From an uncultured Sphingomonadaceae bacterium (GTDB taxonomy: Bacteria > Pseudomonadota > Alphaproteobacteria > Sphingomonadales > Sphingomonadaceae): DNA of 64,000 nt. Made by a program: the position numbers and the translations under genes. Of the stretch, positions 53,440-63,293 are shown one piece after another. The notes beneath the pieces are model-generated. The model worked only from the letters and a program-made list of their open reading frames with translations. It was not told where the DNA came from and ran no database searches. Positions within the stretch are counted from its first letter, which is position 1, and every line of letters begins with the position of its first letter. The DNA is taken from contig CANMFX010000003.1 of assembly GCA_947497315.1 (NCBI GenBank), positions 186,001 to 250,000 on the forward strand, given 5' to 3'.

Positions 53440-54398
53440 TATTTGTCTCCAAACTTAACTTCATTGACGGCATTACCGCGTGCTATCCGGACTTTTGGTC
53501 CTTCTGGCTTTTGTTCTTTGGTCAACTGCGGTGGGGTGCGTGCTTCAAAGCGTGACACTTCACCGCCGGTTGAGAAGGTTGATTTCTTGGAATCTGGCCG
53601 TGTTGCGAGAGACTTGATCATAGCCGCTTCTTGGGCTGGATCATCGGTTTTAGGCAGTTTGATCTCACCAGAGGCAATCGCTTCTTCAAGCTCTGCGGTG
53701 CTATCAGCCAGCGAACGAAGCGACAGGCTCAACGTACCCAAGGTTTGGGCAACGGCTACTTTTTCGGCAATTTTCGGCGTTGCTTCAAGCGTAACCAACT
53801 TGGTTTTGACCGGTACGGCCTGACCTGCTTCATTTGTTGTTTGGGTAACGCGGTTATCGGTAGCGAGAACGCGAATATTACGGATAACCGTTTCCGATAC
53901 TTTGAATTCCGGTCCTTGACCTTTAATTGTCTGGGTTAGCACCAGGTCAACTCGGTCTCCCGGGAACACGAAACCGGCAACACCGGTCAAGCCAGAAACA
54001 GGAATAGTAACGGCACGCATGCCGGGGCCGAGTGCTGCTGCCAGGAAGCCGCGGTCACCCGGGCTAACAATAGCGCCTTTCGTGAGTGGCTGTCCGGCAG
54101 TAATAGCGTTACGAACGACTGTACCGTTCAGAGATTCAATATTCGTACCTTCTTTTTGGAAATAGGCTTCCTCAACAAGGTCTTCCGGCCAAGGCTGGAA
54201 GCTGAAGGCATCAGGAGTAATGATAGTGCCAACGGGCAAGGCGCGCGAAGCGACGAGAACTTCGTCCCCCAGTACTTCGACCTTTTTCGCTTCCACTTGT
54301 GGTGCAGCAGCACCCGCGAACATACTTCTGGCGAGCAATGCTGTGACCGCAGCCACTACCAATGCGCCGATAAGCAAAATTAGTTTCTTCTTGTCCAT
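53439..54398 (-). CDS. cpaB: Pilus assembly protein CpaB (RcpC)
   Basis: A 319-residue periplasmic protein with an N-terminal signal or anchor (LILLIGALVVAAVTALLARS). An SAF domain (VLVASRALPVGTIITPDAFSFQPWP) and the RcpC domain (GFVFPGDRVDLVLTQTIKG) follow. It is thought to link the secretin to peptidoglycan. It lies 73 bases after cpaA and is translationally coupled to cpaC. Confidence 0.94.
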   Translation of the reverse strand: MDKKKLILLIGALVVAAVTALLARSMFAGAAAPQVEAKKVEVLGDEVLVASRALPVGTIITPDAFSFQPWPEDLVEEAYFQKEGTNIESLNGTVVRNAITAGQPLTKGAIVSPGDRGFLAAALGPGMRAVTIPVSGLTGVAGFVFPGDRVDLVLTQTIKGQGPEFKVSETVIRNIRVLATDNRVTQTTNEAGQAVPVKTKLVTLEATPKIAEKVAVAQTLGTLSLSLRSLADSTAELEEAIASGEIKLPKTDDPAQEAAMIKSLATRPDSKKSTFSTGGEVSRFEARTPPQLTKEQKPEGPKVRIARGNAVNEVKFGDK

Positions 54399-54471
54399 GA
54401 CGTCTTACGCCTCCTGAATGCCCCACCGGAATCGATCACCCTGAATGATCCGTTGGCGGTAGATTTCTCTT

Positions 54472-54945
54472 TCAAGTAAAATGGTTAAAATATCGTTCGT
54501 TAATTATCCAAAGCCCTGCAAATGATATGGCGACTCCATATGGGACCTTTACTGGACCCTCAGTTTTTTGGATTTTCTTAGCTGTTATCATTAACAGCGT
54601 GAGCACTCCGCCAGCGATCGACATGATCACCAGCATCTGAATTAAGGTGAGCCAATGAAGCCACAACGCTATGGCTGTAAGGAGTTTTACGTCGCCGCCA
54701 CCCATCGCGCCAATCGCGAACATTCCGGCAAATATGGTAAACACGACCGTAGCGATGCCGATTTGCCACACCATGTCTGGCCAGAAAGCCATGTCGCTGG
54801 CGATCCAGAACGCGGGTGCGCCCAATGCAATGGCCAGATTCAGCTTGTTGGATATTTGACGGCTCTTGATATCAGTGATCGCAGCCACGATCAGCGCAAT
54901 TGCCAAGCCGCCCCAGAGCAAGTAAATGAGTTGTTCCCCGTTCAT
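54472..54945 (-). CDS. cpaA: Prepilin peptidase CpaA
   Basis: A 157-residue membrane aspartic peptidase of the A24 family that cleaves Flp prepilins. The two catalytic aspartates are Asp25 (ITDIKSR) and Asp85 (MGGGDVKLL). About five membrane helices are visible. It begins the cpa/tad operon and faces the divergent hydrolase gene across about 60 bases. No flp pilin gene precedes it, and none is found in the window. Confidence 0.93.
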   Translation of the reverse strand: MNGEQLIYLLWGGLAIALIVAAITDIKSRQISNKLNLAIALGAPAFWIASDMAFWPDMVWQIGIATVVFTIFAGMFAIGAMGGGDVKLLTAIALWLHWLTLIQMLVIMSIAGGVLTLLMITAKKIQKTEGPVKVPYGVAISFAGLWIINERYFNHFT

Positions 54946-55006
54946 GGGAAACAGCTTTAAGAAAAATGCCTTACCAAATAGTAACCATTATGGCCGGAGC
55001 CCATTT

Positions 55007-55969
55007 TTGAGTCGATTAAACCCGCCTGTATTTGATCGACGCTCCATCCCTGAAGACGCGCAAGAGCTGATCTGGCACGCCCCGGATGGTTGGGCATTGC
55101 GGCAATTTGAATGGGCGCAGCCCAAGAGTGATGCACGCGGTTCGATATTGTTCATGACCGGGCGAGCAGATTTCTATGAAAAATATCTCGAGACATTCAA
55201 CGATTTTCATGCAGCTGGATGGAATGTTACTTCGCTCGATTGGCGGGGGCAGGGCGGTTCAGGCCGGTGCGGTCCGCACCGCCATGTCGGGCATATCGAT
55301 GATTTTGCGACATGGGTTGATGATCTGAGCGCTTTTTTCGAACAATGGCGGGGCGGGCATAGTGGGCCTCATGTAGTCATCGGTCACAGCATGGGCGGCC
55401 ATCTTGTTGCCCGCGGGCTTGCCGAACAGCGCATTCATCCCGATGCCGCTATATTATGCGCACCAATGTTGGCACCAGCCGGCGGGGGTATGCCTGAATG
55501 GACGGCGCATCTTCTGTCCAAGATAATCTGTGCCTTTGGGAGGGAGAAGCGCCGTGCCTGGAAAGTCAGTGAAAAGCCGCTGGAGCCTGAGATATTGCGG
55601 CAGGGTCTGCTGACTCACGACGCCGACCGTTATTCAGATGAATTCTTCTGGTTTAAAGAGCGCCCGGATGTGCGTTTGGGACCAGCAAGCTGGCGCTGGG
55701 TAGAGCGGGCCTATTCTTCCACGCGCGGACTTAGAAACCGTAAGCACCTTGAAGCAATGGATATCCCGGTGTTTTTTCTGGCAACGGAAGTGGATGAACT
55801 GGTTGATCATCCGACCATAGAACGTGCCGTCCACTTGCTGCCCCACGCCGAGATGAAATTATTCGGCAAAGAATGTGCTCACGAGATCTACCGCGAGGCC
55901 GACCCTGTACGCGATGCTGCCTTGCAAGCCAGTTTTGAGTTTCTAGATAGGGTAGCACCGCAGCAATGA
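55007..55969 (+). CDS. Alpha/beta hydrolase (lysophospholipase-like)
   Basis: A 320-residue serine hydrolase of the Hydrolase_4 group. The nucleophile elbow is GHSMGG, and the upstream oxyanion region LDWRGQGGSGRCGPHRH-type text matches lysophospholipase/monoacylglycerol lipase relatives. The acid and histidine are likely in ATEVDELVDHP and ECAHEIYRE. The start is TTG at 55007, with GGAG seven bases upstream; the open frame extends further upstream, but only into the start of cpaA on the other strand. It is followed 12 bases later by the FAD oxidoreductase. Confidence 0.87.
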   Translation: MSRLNPPVFDRRSIPEDAQELIWHAPDGWALRQFEWAQPKSDARGSILFMTGRADFYEKYLETFNDFHAAGWNVTSLDWRGQGGSGRCGPHRHVGHIDDFATWVDDLSAFFEQWRGGHSGPHVVIGHSMGGHLVARGLAEQRIHPDAAILCAPMLAPAGGGMPEWTAHLLSKIICAFGREKRRAWKVSEKPLEPEILRQGLLTHDADRYSDEFFWFKERPDVRLGPASWRWVERAYSSTRGLRNRKHLEAMDIPVFFLATEVDELVDHPTIERAVHLLPHAEMKLFGKECAHEIYREADPVRDAALQASFEFLDRVAPQQ

Positions 55970-55981
55970 GTAAGTTTACCC

Positions 55982-57109
55982 ATGAACCAATATGATGTTG
56001 CCATAATCGGGGCCGGAATTGCGGGCGCAAGTATAGCCTCGGAAATAGCTGGGCATTGCTCTGTCATCATATTGGAAGCGGAAGACCAACCGGGATATCA
56101 CAGCACCGGCCGATCAGCAGCATTTTGGACGGAGAGCTATGGCGGGCCGCAGGTGCAGCCGCTGACCACTGCTTCTTACGATTTTCTCCATCATCCGCCC
56201 GCCAGGTTTTCCGAGACCAGTTTTTTGAAGAAGCGCAGGGCCATCAATATCGGACGTGTCGATGACCAGCATTTGCTGGAGGATTTTGTCTCTGAGTTTA
56301 AAGATAGCGGGATATCTATGGTTCGATGGGACCGGGATGATATTACGGCTGTCGTGCCTCATCTGAAGCAAGGATGGGATCGAGCGGTTTATGAGCCTGA
56401 TTGCTGCGATATCGATGTGGCCGGGTTGCACATGGCATATATACGTGATGCGAAACGCAAAAGCGTCGCCTTATCTTGTAATACCCGGGTCGAGGAAATT
56501 GCGCATGACGACAGCGGATGGGTGATCAACAGTGGCGATAATGCCATTCGCGCGAAGTTGATCATCAATGCTGCTGGCGCATGGGCAAGCGAAATCGCCA
56601 GTCTTGCCGGTGCGTTGCCAATCGAAATTCAACCGATGCGCCGAACGATGGTGCAGTTACGCACCGATCCGCCGTCCGCACCAGATATGCCGTTGGTCGT
56701 GGCACTGGATGGCAGTTTCTATTTCAAGCCCGAAGCTGGCGGTAGTTTCTGGCTCAGTCCGCATGACGAAACACCGGTTGTTGCCAGCGATGTAGCGCCG
56801 GAAGAATGGGACGTCGCAGTGGCGATAGATCGCTTTCAATCGACACTGGATGTCGAAATCAAGAGCGTAAACCGCAAATGGGCAGGGCTACGCAGCTTTA
56901 CGCCTGATCGACTGCCGGTTTATGGATATGATCCCCAGCAGCCCGATTTTTTCTGGTTTGCGGGGCAAGGAGGCTTTGGCATTCAGACAGCACCGGCTGC
57001 CGCAAAACTGGGGAAATCGATTTTTCTGGGTATGGAAAAAGACGCTGCCGTAGAGGGGCTGGATTCTGATCTATACGATCCTTCGCGTTTCGCTGTCATG
57101 ATGGCCTGA
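55982..57109 (+). CDS. FAD-dependent oxidoreductase (DAO family)
   Basis: A 375-residue flavoprotein of the D-amino-acid oxidase-like family. The N-terminal dinucleotide-binding GAGIAGASIA, the HSTGRSAA segment that contacts FAD, and the C-terminal WFAGQGGFGIQTAPAAAKL are typical of D-arginine/glycine-type dehydrogenases and related amine oxidases. The substrate is not determined. It is paired with the preceding hydrolase in one unit. Confidence 0.9.
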   Translation: MNQYDVAIIGAGIAGASIASEIAGHCSVIILEAEDQPGYHSTGRSAAFWTESYGGPQVQPLTTASYDFLHHPPARFSETSFLKKRRAINIGRVDDQHLLEDFVSEFKDSGISMVRWDRDDITAVVPHLKQGWDRAVYEPDCCDIDVAGLHMAYIRDAKRKSVALSCNTRVEEIAHDDSGWVINSGDNAIRAKLIINAAGAWASEIASLAGALPIEIQPMRRTMVQLRTDPPSAPDMPLVVALDGSFYFKPEAGGSFWLSPHDETPVVASDVAPEEWDVAVAIDRFQSTLDVEIKSVNRKWAGLRSFTPDRLPVYGYDPQQPDFFWFAGQGGFGIQTAPAAAKLGKSIFLGMEKDAAVEGLDSDLYDPSRFAVMMA

Positions 57110-57119
57110 AAAATTCGCC

Positions 57120-57146
57120 ATTGCGTTCAGCGCCTTAAGACGCAAT
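57120..57146 (+). terminator. Candidate hairpin after the FAD oxidoreductase gene
   Basis: ATTGCGT and ACGCAAT form a seven-pair stem around 13 bases, 11 bases after the stop codon. It is followed by AAATCAG with no U-tract, so termination is uncertain. Confidence 0.3.
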
Positions 57147-57208
57147 AAATCAGATGTCCGATAGGGACCGACAAGGGCCAGCATAGGCCTAAAATGGAGA
57201 AAGATAAC

Positions 57209-57385
57209 ATGGCGCACAAATTTGAAATTTATAAAGATAAAAAGGGCGAGTTTCGGGTTCGCTTCAAACATAATAGCGAGATCATGTTCTCAACCGAAGG
57301 CTATAAGAGCAAGTCCAGCGCCAAAAATGCGATTGCTTCCATTATCAAAAATGGTCCCAAAGCTGACGTCGAAGACAATAGCTAG
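57209..57385 (+). CDS. YegP-like DUF1508 protein
   Basis: A 58-residue protein of the DUF1508/YegP family: one repeat of the form KFEIYKDKKGEFRVRFKHN followed by GYKSKSSAKNAIASI. The fold is a small beta-alpha unit that usually occurs as tandem copies or dimers; its role is unknown. The start at 57209 has GGAG about ten bases upstream; an ATG at 57194 overlaps that site. Confidence 0.88.
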   Translation: MAHKFEIYKDKKGEFRVRFKHNSEIMFSTEGYKSKSSAKNAIASIIKNGPKADVEDNS

Positions 57386-57406
57386 GCCAAAGCCACCCGA
57401 GTTTGA

Positions 57407-57436
57407 GCGTTATCCCGGTTGATGCTGGGATAACGC
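57407..57436. terminator. Convergent hairpin between the YegP-like gene and rnhA
   Basis: GCGTTATCCC and GGGATAACGC form a perfect ten-pair stem around a ten-base loop, placed between two converging genes 22 bases from one stop and 11 bases from the other. It lacks a long U-tract but the position and stem quality favour a shared terminator. Confidence 0.65.
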
Positions 57437-57446
57437 ATATTGGCCG

Positions 57447-57899
57447 TTACAGATTAGCTGCCACATTCAGCGCAGCGTCACTGGCCAGCATGTCGGCCCG
57501 GTCATTGTCCGGATGGCCGTTATGACCCTTGACCCATTCCCATTCTATTTGATGCCGTTCCACAGCCTTCAGCAGATCTTGCCACAGATCGGCATTTTTT
57601 ACAGGCTTTTTTGCTGCCGTGCGCCAGCCATTTTTCTGCCAGTTGAACACCCATTTGGTGATACCGTCTTTCACATAGGTGCTGTCGATCGACAGTTTGA
57701 CCCTGCACGGTCGCTTTAACGCATTGAGTGCCTCAATCGCCGCGCGCAATTCCATTCGGTTGTTGGTCGTCTCCGGTTCGCCGCCGGAAATTTCCTTCTC
57801 TGTTTTGCCATGACGAATCAGTGCGCCCCAGCCGCCCGGACCGGGATTGCCCTTGCACGCGCCGTCTGTAGCGATTTCGACAAAAGAGAGATCACTCAT
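57447..57899 (-). CDS. rnhA: Ribonuclease HI
   Basis: A 150-residue RNase H that cuts RNA in RNA-DNA hybrids. The four acidic metal-binding residues are Asp12 ([10 protein letters not shown]), Glu50 (RMELRAA), Asp72 (IDSTYV) and Asp136 (NDRADML). The ATG overlaps the thrB stop by four bases. The ispH-thrB-rnhA order is typical of alphaproteobacteria. Confidence 0.97.
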   Translation of the reverse strand: MSDLSFVEIATDGACKGNPGPGGWGALIRHGKTEKEISGGEPETTNNRMELRAAIEALNALKRPCRVKLSIDSTYVKDGITKWVFNWQKNGWRTAAKKPVKNADLWQDLLKAVERHQIEWEWVKGHNGHPDNDRADMLASDAALNVAANL

Positions 57900-58855
57900 G
57901 CGACGAAGACCCCTGGATTGGTCTGATAATATTTCAGACGACTGAGAAATGCGGTCGGGTCTTTGCGAGTCACCAGAGCGTCGGCGGGCGTGTTGATCCA
58001 GTCATATGCACGGGTCAACAAAAAGCGTAGTGACGCTCCCCGGGCCAAAACTGGCAGGGCCGCGCGTTCTTCTGAGCTGAGATCAAATGCCCCGCTATAG
58101 CCTGCCAAAAGCGCTGCCGAGATCGCTTGGTCAAACTGTTCACCATCTTCGGAAAAACACCAAGCCGCATGGGTCACCGCCACATCATAGGCGCGAACAT
58201 CTGTGCAGGAAAAATAAAAGTCAATCAGGCCGGTAACTGCATCATTAAGCATCAGCACATTGTCCGGGAACAAATCGGCATGGATAACAGATTGTGGCAA
58301 TGTGACTGGCCAATGTGCATCAAGATAATCGAGTTCGGCCGCCACAATATCGTTGAGACTGGTTGCAATTTCATTCAGTCCGCCGGGACCGCAATCAGCG
58401 GCGAGCTCGCGCCACGTGTCGTGGTCCATGCTATTGGCGCGCTGCATGTTGAAGTCCTGTAGAGCATCATGCATGCCGCCTAGCGCTTGGCCCGTGGCTC
58501 GGGCTTGTGCCGCAGTCGGCATCGTCACGGAAATACCGGGAAGAAATTTGATCAGACAGGCATGTCGGCCGCACAAATTTTGTATTTTCGTACCAGTGCG
58601 GTCTGCGATCATCGGTGGTACCGGTTGTTTTTTCTCGGCCAAATGGTCGAGCATCGCAATGAAGAAGGGTAAATCGTCCGGGTCGACGCGCTTCTCGTAA
58701 AGCGTTAAAATGAACCGATCTTGCGTCGTTTCAATCAGGTAATTACTATTCTCGACGCCCTCGGCTATGCCTTTGGCAGACACTAATGTGCCAACATCAA
58801 ACCGACCCAAGAAGGTTTCAATCTCTTCGGCACTGACCTTGGTATAAACAGCCAT
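57896..58855 (-). CDS. thrB: Homoserine kinase (ThrB type II)
   Basis: A 319-residue homoserine kinase of the aminoglycoside-phosphotransferase fold, not the GHMP type. The Brenner-like motif [11 protein letters not shown] and the metal site GLIDF are clear, with an N-terminal lobe [11 protein letters not shown]. It makes O-phosphohomoserine for threonine synthesis. It overlaps ispH by one base and rnhA by four. Confidence 0.94.
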   Translation of the reverse strand: MAVYTKVSAEEIETFLGRFDVGTLVSAKGIAEGVENSNYLIETTQDRFILTLYEKRVDPDDLPFFIAMLDHLAEKKQPVPPMIADRTGTKIQNLCGRHACLIKFLPGISVTMPTAAQARATGQALGGMHDALQDFNMQRANSMDHDTWRELAADCGPGGLNEIATSLNDIVAAELDYLDAHWPVTLPQSVIHADLFPDNVLMLNDAVTGLIDFYFSCTDVRAYDVAVTHAAWCFSEDGEQFDQAISAALLAGYSGAFDLSSEERAALPVLARGASLRFLLTRAYDWINTPADALVTRKDPTAFLSRLKYYQTNPGVFVA

Positions 58856-59814
58856 CAGGCGGCTTCGAGTCCACGCGGTAGCTTAAAAACCATGCGCTCG
58901 TCAGCCGTTTTTATCTTTTGTTCGTCGACGATGTAGCGTTCCTCAAGATGGGACACGACTTCGCGCACCAATATTTCCGGGGCAGAAGCGCCGGCGGTCA
59001 ATCCAAGCGTTTCAACACCCTCCATCCAGGCAAAATCTATGTCATCCGCGCGCTGGATGAGATAGGCATCTGTTCCTTCACGCTCGGCAACTTCTACAAG
59101 GCGCAAGCTGTTGGAGCTGTTTGGCGCACCAATAACCAGAACCAGATCGCAAGACTTCGCTATGCGTTTTACCGCGTCCTGACGGTTTGACGTTGCATAG
59201 CAGATATCTTCGCCTTTTGGTCCGACGATATTGGGGAAACGTTCCTGCAGCGCTTCGACAATCGCTCTGGTATCATCGACCGAAAGGGTGGTCTGGGTAA
59301 GGAATGAAAGCTTCTCCGGGTCCGCTGGCCTTAGCGCGGCAACATCTTCCAGAGTCTCGACCAGAGTCATCATGCCCTCGTCGACCTGGCCGAAAGTGCC
59401 AATAACTTCAGGATGATTTTCATGTCCGACGAAAATAATATGCCGTCCTGCGTCAACCTGTCGTTCGGCCTGACGATGTACCTTTGACACCAGAGGGCAA
59501 GTGGCATCGACATATTCCAGGCCGCGTTCTTCCGCTTTGTGCGGTACGGCTTTGGGCACTCCGTGTGCTGAAAAGACCACCGGAACACCGTCCGGTACCT
59601 CGTCAAGTTCCTCGACGAATACGGCACCAAGTTTTTTCAATTCATCCACAACATAGCGGTTATGGACAATTTCGTGGCGTACATAGACAGGAGCTCCATA
59701 TTTTTCGATCGCCAGTTCCACGATTTTTATGGCCCGATCAACGCCCGCACAAAAGCCGCGAGGAGCTGCTACAAGCAAGCTAATACGGGGTTTTCCTGAT
59801 TCTGCATGATTCAT
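58855..59814 (-). CDS. ispH: 4-hydroxy-3-methylbut-2-enyl diphosphate reductase
   Basis: A 319-residue Fe-S enzyme for the last step of the MEP isoprenoid pathway. The three cluster-binding cysteines are seen in GFCAGVDRA (Cys22), DATCPLV and [10 protein letters not shown]. The start at 59814 (ATG, with AAGG upstream) is preferred over a TTG two codons earlier. First gene of the ispH-thrB-rnhA unit. Confidence 0.97.
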   Translation of the reverse strand: MNHAESGKPRISLLVAAPRGFCAGVDRAIKIVELAIEKYGAPVYVRHEIVHNRYVVDELKKLGAVFVEELDEVPDGVPVVFSAHGVPKAVPHKAEERGLEYVDATCPLVSKVHRQAERQVDAGRHIIFVGHENHPEVIGTFGQVDEGMMTLVETLEDVAALRPADPEKLSFLTQTTLSVDDTRAIVEALQERFPNIVGPKGEDICYATSNRQDAVKRIAKSCDLVLVIGAPNSSNSLRLVEVAEREGTDAYLIQRADDIDFAWMEGVETLGLTAGASAPEILVREVVSHLEERYIVDEQKIKTADERMVFKLPRGLEAA

Positions 59815-59900
59815 AATCAAAGCCTTAATGAAAAACGGAGGCGGCGAAAAGCCTGTCTGTTCATCCTATGGATGGTTGCGTGCTCTTAAAGGCATAGATA

Positions 59901-59916
59901 AGGGTTTCCAAACCCT
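59901..59916. promoter_or_regulatory. Perfect inverted repeat between ispH and the lipoprotein gene
   Basis: AGGGTTT-CC-AAACCCT, a seven-pair perfect palindrome in the 157-base divergent intergenic region, 87 bases from the ispH start and 56 bases before the lipoprotein start. A dimeric regulator could bind it. No other evidence. Confidence 0.3.
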
Positions 59917-59971
59917 GAACAAGGACGCAGGTTAAATCTGCGCGAAATGGGACAAAAGGCAAGGAATAAGC

Positions 59972-60631
59972 ATGATACTCAAACGGCGTTTCAATAAGTT
60001 GTTATTGACCGGTGGAACGGTTTTGGCATTGGCGGGTTGCGCACAAGACGGCGCCATCGATATCAGCTCCGGTGTTGGCGTTAGCGTAACCCGAAGTGGT
60101 TGTCCTGCAGTTGCCGTTCCCGACTATACAGGCGATGTCACGATTTTTGATCCCGTGAACAGCACAGATGCAAGTGCGATTGATGTTGTGGCCAATATCA
60201 CCAACGTCCGTTCAACTTGTAACAGCGAGGGCGCGCGAATTTATTCTGAGGCTACGTTTGATGTTTATGCAGTCCGCTCTCGCCCTCAGGGTGCGCGAAC
60301 AGTTACAGTGCCATATTTTTCGACGGTCGTGCAGGGCGGAACCGCCGTTGTTGCCAAACGGGTCAAAAATGTAACGCTGACTTTCGCTGATGGTGAATAT
60401 CGCGCTTCAGCTTCCGGTAAAGCGGGCTCCTATGTTGATGCGGCGGCTGCGCGGCTTCCAGAAGATGTAATCGAACGCATTACACGCAAAAGAAAACCTG
60501 GAGACCCCGACGCCGCACTGGATCCGCTGGCGGACCCAGCGGTGCGAGCTGCGGTAGCAAGGTCAACTTTTGAACTTTTGATCGGTTTTCAGCTGAGCCC
60601 GGAACAGCTGCAATATAACGCAACCCGATAA
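59972..60631 (+). CDS. Lipoprotein of unknown function
   Basis: A 219-residue protein with a lipobox (LALAGC, Cys23), so it is predicted to be anchored in the envelope. The mature part is beta-rich (VTRSGCPAVAVPDYTGDVTIF, ARTVTVPYFSTVVQGG) with two further cysteines (GCPAV, RSTCNSE) that may pair. I do not recognise a characterised family. A good ribosome site AAGGAAT precedes the ATG. It may be expressed alone, as argS has its own promoter. Confidence 0.85.
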   Translation: MILKRRFNKLLLTGGTVLALAGCAQDGAIDISSGVGVSVTRSGCPAVAVPDYTGDVTIFDPVNSTDASAIDVVANITNVRSTCNSEGARIYSEATFDVYAVRSRPQGARTVTVPYFSTVVQGGTAVVAKRVKNVTLTFADGEYRASASGKAGSYVDAAAARLPEDVIERITRKRKPGDPDAALDPLADPAVRAAVARSTFELLIGFQLSPEQLQYNATR

Positions 60632-60684
60632 ACTTCTTGGTCAACAAAGCTTTGGGCCGACATAGCTCTGGGCATATATTATGT

Positions 60685-60712
60685 TTGGCTCGGTGGGTCC
60701 GGGCTCTATAAT
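60685..60712 (+). promoter_or_regulatory. Sigma-70-type promoter of argS
   Basis: TTGGCT and a consensus TATAAT are separated by 16 bases. The predicted transcription start is about 17 bases before the argS ATG, leaving room for the GGGGTGA ribosome site. This is the best promoter match I see in the window. Confidence 0.7.
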
Positions 60713-60735
60713 CTATTGAAAATTGGGGTGAAGCG

Positions 60736-62460
60736 ATGCTGTTTCATATTTTTCAGCAACATATTGATAAAGCGCTAGATGATCTGGTTGCCGATGGTGA
60801 TTTGCCGGCAGACCTGGATCGCAAAAATGTGACGCTGGAGCCGCCGCGCGATCCGTCACATGGAGATTTGTCAACCAACGCTGCAATGGTCCTGTCAAAG
60901 GCAGCAGGAGAGAAACCACGCGATCTGGCGGAAAAGATAGTCGGCAAACTCGAAGCTCTTGATGATGTCAAAACGGCAGAAATGGCCGGGCCGGGATTTA
61001 TAAACCTGCGCGTCAGTGATGCTGTTTTGATCGCGGAACTGAAAGAAATAGAGGCATTAAGCGCGGATTATGGCCGCTCTAACAAGGGGCAGGGCGTCAC
61101 CGTCAATGTTGAATATGTATCAGCCAATCCAACTGGCCCCATGCATATGGGGCATTGCCGCGGCGCGGTCGTAGGCGATGCGCTGGCTGATTTGCTCGAA
61201 TTTATCGGGCATAAGGTGATCCGCGAATATTATGTCAATGATGCCGGCGCGCAGGTCGATATTCTCGCTGAGTCTGTCCATATCCGCTATCGTGAGGCGC
61301 TAGGCGAAACAATTTTAGCCATTCCTGAGGGGCTTTATCCCGGAGACTATCTCAAGCCAGTGGGATGGGCCTTAGCGCAGCAATATGGCGATAAATATGT
61401 TGATGCGCCGATTGATGAATGGTTGCCGATGTTCCGCAAGGCGGCTGTCGCCGGCATGATGGACATGATCCGGGCCGATCTGGCGTTGCTGGGCATCGAG
61501 CATGATGTTTTCTCGTCCGAAGCGGAATTGCATGAAGCGGGCAAAGCTGATGCCGCCGAAGCCGAATTGCGGTCCCGCGATCTGGTCTATGACGGTGTTC
61601 TCGAAAAACCCAAGGGCAAGACAATTGATGATTGGGAGCCGGTGGAACTGCCCCTGTTCCGTTCAACCCAATTTGGTGACGATCAGGACCGGCCGATCAA
61701 GAAGTCCAATGGCCGTTGGACCTATTTCGGCGGCGATCTCGCTTATCATTTTCAGAAGGCCCAAAAGGCTGATGAGCTGATTGATATTTGGGGTGCCGAT
61801 CATTCCGGCACGGTCAAGCGGATCAAGGCGGCCGTGGCAGCGCTGACCGAGGGTAAAACCAAATTTGACGTGAAGCTGATCCAGATGGTCCGGCTGCTGC
61901 GCGATGGCGAACCGGAGAAAATGTCGAAACGTTCCGGAAACTTTGTCACTATCGCCGATATGGTCGAAGAAGTCGGCAAAGACGCGGTGCGTTTCACCAT
62001 GCTGACGCGCAAGGCCGATGCGCAGATGGATTTTGACTTTGCCAAGGTAACCGAGGCTTCACGGGACAATCCGGTATTTTATGTGCAATATGCCCATGCC
62101 CGGATTCAATCGACCCTGCGCAAAGCGGCGGAAGAGGAAAATATCCTTCCGTCAGCCGATCATCTCGACAAGCTTGGCGCCGAAGAGCTCGACCTTATCA
62201 AACAGGCAGCCCAATTCCCGAGAATTGTCGAATCGGCCGCGATGAGTCGTGAACCGCACCGGATTGCTTTCTACCTCAACGACCTCGCAGCGGCGTTTCA
62301 CGCCTTCTGGAATATGGGGAATGATCGGCCTGAAATGCGGATCATCATGGTTAACGACCCTGCCATGACGTCTGCTAGGCTTTTCTTAGCTAAATATTTA
62401 GGGCAAGTAATTAAGAACGGTCTCGCGCTGATGGGGGTCAGTGCCGCTGACAAAATGTGA
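60736..62460 (+). CDS. argS: Arginine--tRNA ligase
   Basis: A 574-residue class I aminoacyl-tRNA synthetase. The HIGH motif appears as HMGH in SANPTGPMHMGHCRG (near residue 130), and the KMSKS equivalent is KMSKRSG (near residue 395). The N-terminal arginyl-specific domain and the C-terminal DALR anticodon domain (ARIQSTLRKA) are present. Followed by the SPOR gene after 30 bases, the usual order in sphingomonads. Confidence 0.97.
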   Translation: MLFHIFQQHIDKALDDLVADGDLPADLDRKNVTLEPPRDPSHGDLSTNAAMVLSKAAGEKPRDLAEKIVGKLEALDDVKTAEMAGPGFINLRVSDAVLIAELKEIEALSADYGRSNKGQGVTVNVEYVSANPTGPMHMGHCRGAVVGDALADLLEFIGHKVIREYYVNDAGAQVDILAESVHIRYREALGETILAIPEGLYPGDYLKPVGWALAQQYGDKYVDAPIDEWLPMFRKAAVAGMMDMIRADLALLGIEHDVFSSEAELHEAGKADAAEAELRSRDLVYDGVLEKPKGKTIDDWEPVELPLFRSTQFGDDQDRPIKKSNGRWTYFGGDLAYHFQKAQKADELIDIWGADHSGTVKRIKAAVAALTEGKTKFDVKLIQMVRLLRDGEPEKMSKRSGNFVTIADMVEEVGKDAVRFTMLTRKADAQMDFDFAKVTEASRDNPVFYVQYAHARIQSTLRKAAEEENILPSADHLDKLGAEELDLIKQAAQFPRIVESAAMSREPHRIAFYLNDLAAAFHAFWNMGNDRPEMRIIMVNDPAMTSARLFLAKYLGQVIKNGLALMGVSAADKM

Positions 62461-62490
62461 GCGTTCGAGAATTGCTGTGGGGTTTGAGTA

Positions 62491-63129
62491 ATGTCTGATG
62501 TGAATAGTGATAGTCTGGACCTGGACGATGACAATCGTCTACCTTGGCTGGAATCTGCCGAAGACTATGATGGAGAGGATGAATATTCTCCCCTTCGTGT
62601 TGCCTTGTTTGTGGGTTTGGCCATAGCGCTGCTGGCAGCAATTGTCGGCGGCATCTATTGGATGCAGAACCGCGATGCGGGTGGACTGAGCGGCGACGGC
62701 ACATTGATCGCGGCACAGGAAGGCGACTATAAAATCCGCCCCGATGATCCGCAGGCCAAGCAGTTCGAAGGCGAAGGCGACGCGAGTTTTGCCGCTTCCG
62801 AAGGGCAAGGCACAGCAGGCAAACTTGGCACTGCGCCGCCCGTAGAGGCTCCGATCAAAAAGGCTGCAACCGTTGCTCCGTCGACTCCCGGCAGTGCGAT
62901 GATTCAGCTTGGTGCATTCAGTTCCGCCGGGCAGGCCGATAGCGCCTGGTCCGGTTTCAGCAGGCGCTTTGCTGACATTGGCGCCTTGCCGAAGAAAATT
63001 GTGCAAGGCACGGTTGAAGGCGGAACTATCTATCGCCTCAATGCGGTGGCTCCGAACGTTCAGGCAGCGCAACAGGTGTGCAACGGTTTGAAAGCAGCCG
63101 GTGAAAGCTGCCTTGTCGTTCCACAATAA
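62491..63129 (+). CDS. SPOR-domain protein
   Basis: A 212-residue inner-membrane protein. An acidic cytoplasmic N-terminus and one transmembrane helix (about residues 36-58) are followed by a Pro/Ala/Glu linker. The C-terminal SPOR domain (MIQLGAFSSAGQADSAWSGF through GESCLVVPQ) binds peptidoglycan stripped of stem peptides, usually at the division site. It is cotranscribed with argS and followed 164 bases later by nagZ. Confidence 0.92.
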   Translation: MSDVNSDSLDLDDDNRLPWLESAEDYDGEDEYSPLRVALFVGLAIALLAAIVGGIYWMQNRDAGGLSGDGTLIAAQEGDYKIRPDDPQAKQFEGEGDASFAASEGQGTAGKLGTAPPVEAPIKKAATVAPSTPGSAMIQLGAFSSAGQADSAWSGFSRRFADIGALPKKIVQGTVEGGTIYRLNAVAPNVQAAQQVCNGLKAAGESCLVVPQ

Positions 63130-63293
63130 GCTTTAAAGATATCGGTTTTCTCTCGCGCTTCGGTTCAGTGCGACAAGGTGCACGCGTCGAAAATCGGGGA
63201 CGCGCTGTGGATAACGGCGCTTTCCGCTTTACCGGTCCGCCAATTTTCCGCATGATAAGCCCTATTATGCGCGGGATTGGGTAGAGTTAAGTC

